A stretch of DNA of 64,000 nucleotides from Isoetes taiwanensis (lineage: Eukaryota > Streptophyta > Lycopodiopsida > Isoetales > Isoetaceae), in contig JAJEKV010000376.1 of NCBI GenBank assembly GCA_021234155.1, positions 124,001 to 188,000 of the forward strand. Reading direction: 5' to 3'. Made by a program: the position numbers and the translations under genes. The notes under the pieces were generated by a model. The model ran no database searches, had not been told where the DNA came from, and saw only the letters and a program-made list of their open reading frames with translations. Each line of letters starts with the position of its first letter. Positions within the stretch are counted from its first letter, which is position 1. This document shows, one piece after another, positions 58,101-64,000 of this stretch.

Positions 58101-60052
58101 TAATCTCTGATCCCCTCCATCCCACTCAGTCCTTGAGTCTAGTTGGTCCCTAAGCTTGGCATGCCTCGTCAGTTTGTTGGTTGACCATCGTTTATTCATT
58201 TTCGGCTTCTATACTTTGAGTTTGACCAGTGCATATTTTCTAGAACTTTTTTTTTCGCTTGATTTCTTAGGAGAACTATACCTTACTGTAGTATGTCTTT
58301 TGTGTTGTTACGGCTGCATTATTATAAATATGCCCTGTCAATTCTTTTATCGCTTGGATTTTTCTCATGGAAAATATAACTTATGGTAGACTTGCACGTG
58401 TCTGAGTATAGGCATGGAGGTTATGCATGAGCATTCTTTATAGCAATGAGCATTCTATCGATCATGCATTAAGATGTTTTCTTTAAGTGTAATTTTTTAC
58501 CTCATTCTACACCAGTGTTCGTTAATTGTGGGGGGTCTGTTTAGTTCATGATGCATGGATATTTGTTTCATGTGATTGGGTTATCTTATTTTCTATGGGT
58601 CTCTGATGTGATATGGTTCTGGTTGGTATATATAACGATTACCTTAAAATCAATGTGTTTTTCTTATCTCTGTTAATATTCTACTATCCTATCCATTGTC
58701 TTCTCTTTGGATCGCTGGTCGCGTCCTTTAGTTCTAGTTGTTCTTCATTGCTCCATTGTTCTGTAGTTTGTGTCTTTTTAGTATTTGCCCTGGTTTTATA
58801 CTTGTTCCATTGTCCCGTTTCTTCCTATGGTTTCTTGTAGTCCTATTTGTACTCCATTTGCTTCATTAGTTCTTGCTTTTGCCAATTTTGTTCATCTAAG
58901 TTGACACTTATGTCCTGTGTCTTTATGGGATCCTTCTTTGTCCTCTCTATTGCAGCTTATTCATGTGTTCAATTGTCGAATTTGTTCCTCTCGCCCTTCT
59001 AGTTCTGGCGGTTTTTCTATTGCCTTTATCCAATTTCCTCCTTTTGCTCCGCCTGTTCCATAGTTAGTGCTCTCTTTAGTTCTATTGATGCTGTCCAACT
59101 TGTTTTTTGCAGGGCCGAGTCATTGCTTCAGGGCCTGATCACCAATGTGCCGCTTCATTTCTTCGATCTCGATGTTCCACTGTCGTTATTCATTTTTCAT
59201 AGTGTCTACCCTGATATTTGTTCTTGTTTCGGTCATCCTGTTTCTTCCTATGGACTCTTGCACTCTTGCTTGTGCTCCATTGCTTCTGTAGTTCTTGTTA
59301 CATTTTTTCTTACTCACTTTCCCCTTATTCCTCCAAGCTGATCATCGGACACTTTCCTTTGTCACCTTGTGTCCCGTGTCCTTTGCTTGTGCATCGCTTT
59401 TTCAACTTATCATCATTAGTTTCTTCTTAAGATATCAATCAATGTCTTTACCATAGTATTCGGGCCTTCTATTGTTTAGCCTATGTTTGGCACCAGGTTT
59501 TTTCCTTTATCTGCATGGTTCTTCTGCTTCTTCAGCTCCATTGCTCATACTGTTGTTTTAGTTGATTCCTCATTTCTTTGTAGTCTGACTGATCCATTTT
59601 GTTGCATTCATTTTGGTTGCTCCATTTGCACTGTTTGTGTTGGTTCATTGGGCTTCATGCTGCTTTTCTTCATTTTTCATGGTTGGCGTCCATTGCTTGT
59701 TTGGTGGTCCTTACCATGCCTCCTTGTTGTCAAGTGCCTCATCGCCTCTAATGGCCCATTTTTGTTCAATTTACCATTAGTTATCCCTGTTGTCCTCTCC
59801 TTCTTACCTTGTTCAAATTAACATTAGTTACCCCCGTTGTCTTCTCCTTCTTGCCTTAATTGCCCTGTTGTTCTGTTGCTCCTTTGCTCCACAACGTCTA
59901 TTTTATTCTTTATCCATTTATCTCGGTCCTAGGGTAGTCTGCATATTTTCAATGGATTTTTAGTGATCTTACTTGTTGTTGCTTGCAGTCTCGGTCTGTA
60001 ATTGGAGGAGGTAGGTTCCTCTTTGTGTCGGATGTTATTGCTTTGCAAAGGA
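55140..60052. other. T-rich DNA with degenerate repeats; no credible gene
   Basis: From about 55.9 kb the plus strand is strongly T-rich and poor in A. Long frames such as 57094-57564 (156 codons) have Cys/Leu/Phe/Ser-heavy composition that follows from this bias. A phrase like GGAAACTATAACTTAYRGTAGAC recurs near 56250, 56565, 56838, 57188 and 58368, often followed by GCATTAGGCATG and ATGCATGAGCATTC. The A-rich complementary strand shows no long frame either. Confidence 0.5.
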
Positions 60053-60115
60053 CCTTTCCCTAGAATGCCATGGTTCTCTTCTTATATAGAAGAGAACTAT
60101 CATTCTAGGAAAAGG
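60053..60115 (+). other. Strong hairpin, pre-miRNA-like foldback
   Basis: Arms CCTTTCCCTAGAATG (60053-60067) with CATTCTAGGAAAAGG (60101-60115), one mismatch, and GTTCTCTTC (60073-60081) with GAAGAGAAC (60089-60097), perfect. A short internal loop separates the two helices and the apical loop is about five to seven bases. It could be a small MITE or a short non-coding hairpin. Confidence 0.7.
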
Positions 60116-60143
60116 GACGCCTGTTTTGGCGTCACGCTTTTTT
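60116..60143 (+). terminator. GC hairpin followed by a T-run
   Basis: GACGCC (60116-60121) pairs with GGCGTC (60128-60133), and six T's follow at 60138-60143. It abuts the larger hairpin. It could act as a pol III-type terminator, but no pol III gene is evident. Confidence 0.35.
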
Positions 60144-61464
60144 GAGTGTCAGATCTATCTATAGCCTGAGCCTTCTATGGCGCAGGCTTTCTTTGGCTTT
60201 GTCTACTATATATCCATATTGCCTGCTAGCATTCCTCATCGGCGTTTCCTCTGAGCTGAATTCGGTTGGTTCTAGAGTTTCCCTCCCTCCCTCCCTCCCC
60301 TGAGTCTAGTCACCTGGTGTCGGCTCGTCTTAACATCTGTTGATTTCTTCTCGTTCCACCTAATGAGGGTTGTATCGACTCTTCTCTTCTATATCTTTGT
60401 GGCTGGTGGCGTCTGCAATTTTCCAGCGTAGCACTTGTCGCTTCTGGAGAGCACCTAGGTGCAGGCCCCCGCGGTCGGGCCTAGACTATTTCTATCTTAG
60501 TCTCTCTCTATCGGCGTAGCTCTGTGGCTTCCAAGTATTCTCATTTGTTGTGTCATTATCTCTAGAATCCTTTTTCCATCCTGCTCATGTATTTTCTGAT
60601 TCGGTTGGCGTTCTGATGCTTGTCCGAGAGGGCGTCTATCCCCTTGTCTTAAACTTCTATGTGGTCTGTTTGTTTACAGCTGCCGCGCGATGGGTCGTTT
60701 TTTCAATTTTTTGATATTGTGCTATTGTGCTTGGTTGCTCGTGTTGACTATTAATTATTTGTTTACTATCGGGTTGATTCTCAGTAGGCTATTGGTTGTG
60801 CTTTTGTTCTCTCTCTCCCGGTGTAGCACTTGTCGCTTCTGGGTAGGCTCCAAAGGATTCTTCTATTGGATGTGCCTATTTTCTCTTCCTGGCGTAGCTT
60901 TGTGGTTTCCAGAGGGCGCTGAGGGGAAGACCCCTGCAGTTGGGCCTAGTATATCTATATATTTTCTCTCTTAGCGTAGCAATATCGCTTCGAAGATTCT
61001 TTATAATTTCTCTATTCTGCTATTTTTTCTCATCAGATTCTTGTGCTCTGCTTGCCTTTCGAGCATGATGAATGCTTGGCCATAGGGCTCCTAACCTTTT
61101 CACGTTAACCATCTGTGTGATTGTGTTTTGCAGTTCGGCGTGATCCTCTTTCTTGACACTGAGATGATAGCGGATTTTCAGCAGTTCCGCGGTGGTTGCG
61201 GTTGCAGTTTTCACTTCTACCCCTTCTTGTTGAGGTGGGGGTTGGGAGTCGATATTTGAGGGTTGGGGGCCGAGATGCAGCTTTGGTCTGGTCAATTCTG
61301 ACTTGGACGGGCTTTGGATGCAGTTTTGGGTTCGGGAACTTTGTGGGTCTTGGGCCCAGTTATATGTTTTAAGCTAGTTATATGGCTGCAGTCATTGTTG
61401 GATTTTTTCACTCATATTCACTCATGTTGGGGCCTCATGGTGTGCAACTACCCTTTTGCATCCG
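60144..61464. other. Non-coding DNA with a ~400-bp degenerate repeat
   Basis: CGTAGCACTTGTCGCTTCTGG near 60425 recurs near 60822 (GTGTAGCACTTGTCGCTTCT), each followed by GCGTAGCT-like and GGGCCTAG blocks, so a ~397-bp duplication is likely. No gene. Confidence 0.5.
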
Positions 61465-61533
61465 TGTGACGACCATCTTTTCTACATACGAGTATAATGT
61501 TCGTATGATGCGAATATCTGTATGGTCGTCACA
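61465..61533 (-). mobile_element. LTR-like 69-bp end of a chromovirus
   Basis: Bounded by TGTGACGACCAT (61465-61476) and its exact reverse complement ATGGTCGTCACA (61522-61533). On the minus strand it directly follows a polypurine tract (61534-61546), so the boundary at 61533 is where a 3' LTR should start. 69 bp is far shorter than usual LTRs of this group; it may be internally deleted, or the real end lies further left. Confidence 0.5.
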
Positions 61534-61750
61534 CCATCCCCCTCCTACGATGGCGACGAGTCCTCGAAGCTAGGGCCGGAGTACTCAAACTTGGCTTATC
61601 CGAGTAACATCGGTGAAACTCCGCAATTTTATCAGGAGCATTACTCAGATTCTCGGCAGGCTCCCAAGTTCTATCACTTGGCGAGTAATCTTCCTAATCG
61701 ACAAAGTAATACAATCGTCGACGAAGAAATTTGGAGTCCAGAATCTCTCG
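61529..61750 (-). pseudogene. Chromodomain with a nonsense codon
   Basis: FEVREILDSKFLRRRLYYFV, then D, a TAG at 61694-61696 where family members have the conserved Trp, then EDYSPSDRTWEPAENL and a basic end (SRTRRHRRRGM) before TGA at 61529-61531. Chromodomains of these integrases bind methylated histone tails and steer integration. TGG to TAG is a single base change. Confidence 0.8.
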
Positions 61751-61751
61751 A

Positions 61752-62674
61752 ACCTCGAACTCCTCATGATCATCAATTTCTACTGGTGGTGACGGCAGAG
61801 GAACGCGATCTGGGAAAGTATTGACTGTGTAGGGCTCCAATAGAGAAACATGAAATACTTGATGAAGCCGAACAGCTGGAGGGAGCTCGAGCCGGAATGC
61901 CACATTGCTGATTTGGGCCGTGATCCGATAAGGACTAAGGCACCGATAGTCAAGCTTATTGCAGGGACATGAGGTAGGAAGGTCCCTACGAAGAAGCCAG
62001 ACAAGGTCACCAACATGAAATTTAGGAGCTTCTTGGCGATGCAAATTAGCATAATGCCAATAACGTTCCTGTGCTCGCTGAAGATGATGCTGAAGATCTG
62101 ATTGAAGAGCCTGGAGTTTCTCAAGTCGAGACTCGGCACTAGGATTGACAGAGTCACCCCCAGCAACACACTAAGGGACCAACGAGGATGCTGACCAAAG
62201 TTCAGAAAGAACGGAGTCTGGCCAATGGAGGCATGTACTGAGTTATTATAGGCAAACTCAGCTAATGGAAGATAATCGACCCAATCATCCTGCTGATAAC
62301 TGATAAAGCACCTTAAACATTGCTCCAGAGTCTGATTAGTGCGCTCTGCCTGCCCATTACTCTCTGGATGATGACCAGATGTCAGTGAGCGGTCGATATG
62401 CAATAACTCCAAAAGCCGCTTCCAAAAACCTGCGACGAACTGTGGTCCATGATCGCTGACGATAAGTATCGGGCAAGCCATGAAGTCTGACTACTTCACG
62501 AAGAAGAAGATTCGATGTTCCCTCACTGGTGATGGTGATGTTGCAGGGAATAAAATGAGCCATCTTAGAGAAACGATCAACAACAACCATGATGGCATCA
62601 TAACCCCGAGAGAGTGGCAGCTCCGGAATAAAGTCTATAGAAATGCTCTTCCAAGGTCCAGCTGATACCGGCAA
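61752..62674 (-). pseudogene. Chromovirus integrase, core and C-terminal domain
   Basis: Catalytic core: SISIDFIPELPLS (first Asp), LIVSDHGPQFVAGFWKR (second Asp) and GHHPESNGQAERTNQTLE (Glu). LVWLLRRDLPT and VFHVSLLEPY follow as the GPY/F-like end segment. Frame breaks lie near 62470 and 62160. The zinc-binding part is missing. Confidence 0.85.
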
Positions 62675-63597
62675 TGGCTGGAGAAGGCCATGAGGAAGAT
62701 GCCTTGGAACTTTTGCTCGACAACAGATGTCACAGGATCGAATAGAAGCCCATCACGGAGCAGGAGTCCATCTTGAACCTCAAAACGATCATAGTCTGAT
62801 CCCATTTGCTGAGAAGATGATGTAGCGCCAATGTGTGAGAATACATCTTGAGCCAATGGGTCGGAGGGCAGAGATGCTCGAACAGACTCCAACAAGGCTG
62901 TATCATGAGGCCTCTCGAACAATGTGAGAGCCATAAGCTAGAACCGATCAGGCCCTAAAATAACATGTGATTGCTGATTATATGCAGGATCACCTAGTTT
63001 GGGCTCAAGGTAGGAGCGTCGAGACAAGGCATCAGGCTTTCCTTGGAGGGAACCAGGACAGTACTTGATCACGAAATCAATCCGGGATAATACTTGAGCA
63101 TGCCACTGGGCTTGGCGACGGTTGAGCACTCGAGCAGACTGGAAATATTCGAGATTTCGATGATCTGTGTAGATTGTGACCTTATAAGGAGATCCCTCCA
63201 GGAAACGTCTCCACTCCTCGAAAGAATCCACTATCGCCAACAACTCCTTGTCATAAATGGGATAGTTGATTTCAGCAGCCTGAAACTTTCGTGAGTGATA
63301 GGCGATTGGATGCAATTCATGGTCATCCCCCTCCTGTGACAGGATCCCACCAAGCGCAAAATCAGAAGCATCTGCTTCAACAACATATGGGCGCAAAAGA
63401 TCTGCATGAGCAAGAACTGGCGCCGTAGTGAAAGCATGCTTCAGGATAACAAAAGTAGATTCCGCTTCCACAGTCCATTCAAATGGCACGTCCTTGACCG
63501 TGAGGCGTATCAAAGGAAGGGCAATCTCCGAATAATCACGAATGAAACGCCGATAAGAAAACACTGAACATCTCAAACGGATGAAGGTATTTGCCAC
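62675..63597 (-). pseudogene. Chromovirus RNase H and linker, with deletion
   Basis: RNase H keeps its acidic residues: VVEADASDFALGG, YDKELLAIVDSFEEW, YTDHRNLEYF, followed by VLNRRQAQWH and KPDALSRR. After DGLLFD near 62740 the text jumps to CDICCRAKVPRHLPHG in a shifted frame, so the H2 half of the integrase zinc finger has been deleted. Confidence 0.85.
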
Positions 63598-64000
63598 TCC
63601 AGAACAGTGCTGACCTTTTTAGGGTCCATAGAGACTCCATGTGGAGTGATGCGATAGCCAAGTAACTCCACATTATCCTGCTCGAACTGACACTTCTCAA
63701 GTTTGGCATATAACCCATGCTCACGAAGCTTCTGAAGGACCTGTCGAACATGCCTCTCATGTTCTTCGAGAGTCTTAGAATAAATAAGGATATCATCCAA
63801 ATAGATGATAACAAAAGTATCTAAGAACTCTCGAAAAACATCATTGGCCATATGCTGGAATACTGCGGGAGCATTGGTAAGTCCAAACGGCATAACTGTG
63901 TACTCAAAATGGCCATACCGAGTACGAAAGGCTGTTTTCCACTCATCACCCTCCCGGATCTGAATAAGATTGTAGGCACCCCGAAGATCAATCTTCGTAA
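63573..64000 (-). pseudogene. Chromovirus reverse transcriptase, partial at window edge
   Basis: [20 protein letters not shown] and [18 protein letters not shown] (with the catalytic YLDD) are typical of Ty3/gypsy [16 protein letters not shown] follows. The N-terminal part is beyond 64000. A frame change near 63585 leads into RNase H. Confidence 0.88.

Larger units (their letters stand above)
61529..64000 (-). mobile_element. Ty3/gypsy chromovirus, 3' part of pol, inactive
   Basis: Minus-strand order from the right edge: RT, RNase H, integrase, chromodomain, polypurine tract, LTR-like end. The order and C-terminal chromodomain define the chromovirus branch. The element continues beyond 64000. 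Frameshifts near 63585, 62680-62930, 62470 and 62160, one internal deletion and one nonsense codon inactivate it. Confidence 0.88.

Overview
The window looks like repeat-dominated nuclear DNA of a flowering plant. The signs are an intact five-exon plant aquaporin gene of the NIP family with GT-AG introns, plant-type LTR retrotransposons with tRNA-iMet and tRNA-Asp primer sites, CACTA (Tnp2), Helitron, LINE, tRNA-SINE and MITE remnants, and scraps of PPR and mitochondrial-carrier genes. There is no operon-like organisation and nothing bacterial. The exact clade cannot be fixed from sequence alone.

Layout. 1-3148: the 5' half of a minus-strand LTR retrotransposon (1735-bp LTR, iMet primer site, unknown 216-codon ORF running off the left edge). 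3149-7782: a decayed CACTA transposase gene split by a solo LTR (5524-6090). 8090-10740: a short minisatellite, one orphan unit of the large tandem array, and two LINE fragments. 10741-13590: a tRNA-derived SINE amplified in tandem, plus an (AATAG)12 microsatellite. 13590-20445: a GC-richer nested tandem array, five long units each containing 0-4 copies of a ~321-bp subunit. 20446-21140: LINE reverse-transcriptase remnant. 21711-23407: the NIP aquaporin, the one convincing intact gene, with an unusual predicted selectivity filter.

24310-28535: LINE-like and CACTA remnants and a mitochondrial-carrier fragment. 31013-42053: a complete but frameshift-riddled Ty3/gypsy element of the Athila/Tat type, with matching 5-bp target duplications and an antisense ORF in its 3' region. 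42150-44930: a minus-strand, SET-domain-like gene broken by a LINE-type insertion (42625-43525) and a solo LTR (43681-44263). Upstream of it lie 146-bp tandem repeats and a cluster of GTGGATWATCCAC palindromes. 47117-47924: a second LINE-type copy of the same family, sitting just 5' of a possible MPS1/PRD2-like gene (48006-49130) whose first intron carries a 22-bp-TIR MITE. 50530-52170: Helitron Rep/helicase remnant. 54660-55130: PPR remnant. 55140-61464: T-rich DNA without credible genes but with degenerate repeats and a strong hairpin. 61465-64000: the 3' part of a minus-strand chromovirus (RT, RNase H, integrase, chromodomain) with an apparently very short LTR.

The genes do not form a pathway. 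The window is mainly a record of nested insertions around one intact transporter gene. The most informative points are the aquaporin pore residues, the twice-interrupted SET-like gene with an inverted target copy at a LINE 5' junction, the palindrome cluster, and the nested tandem array.
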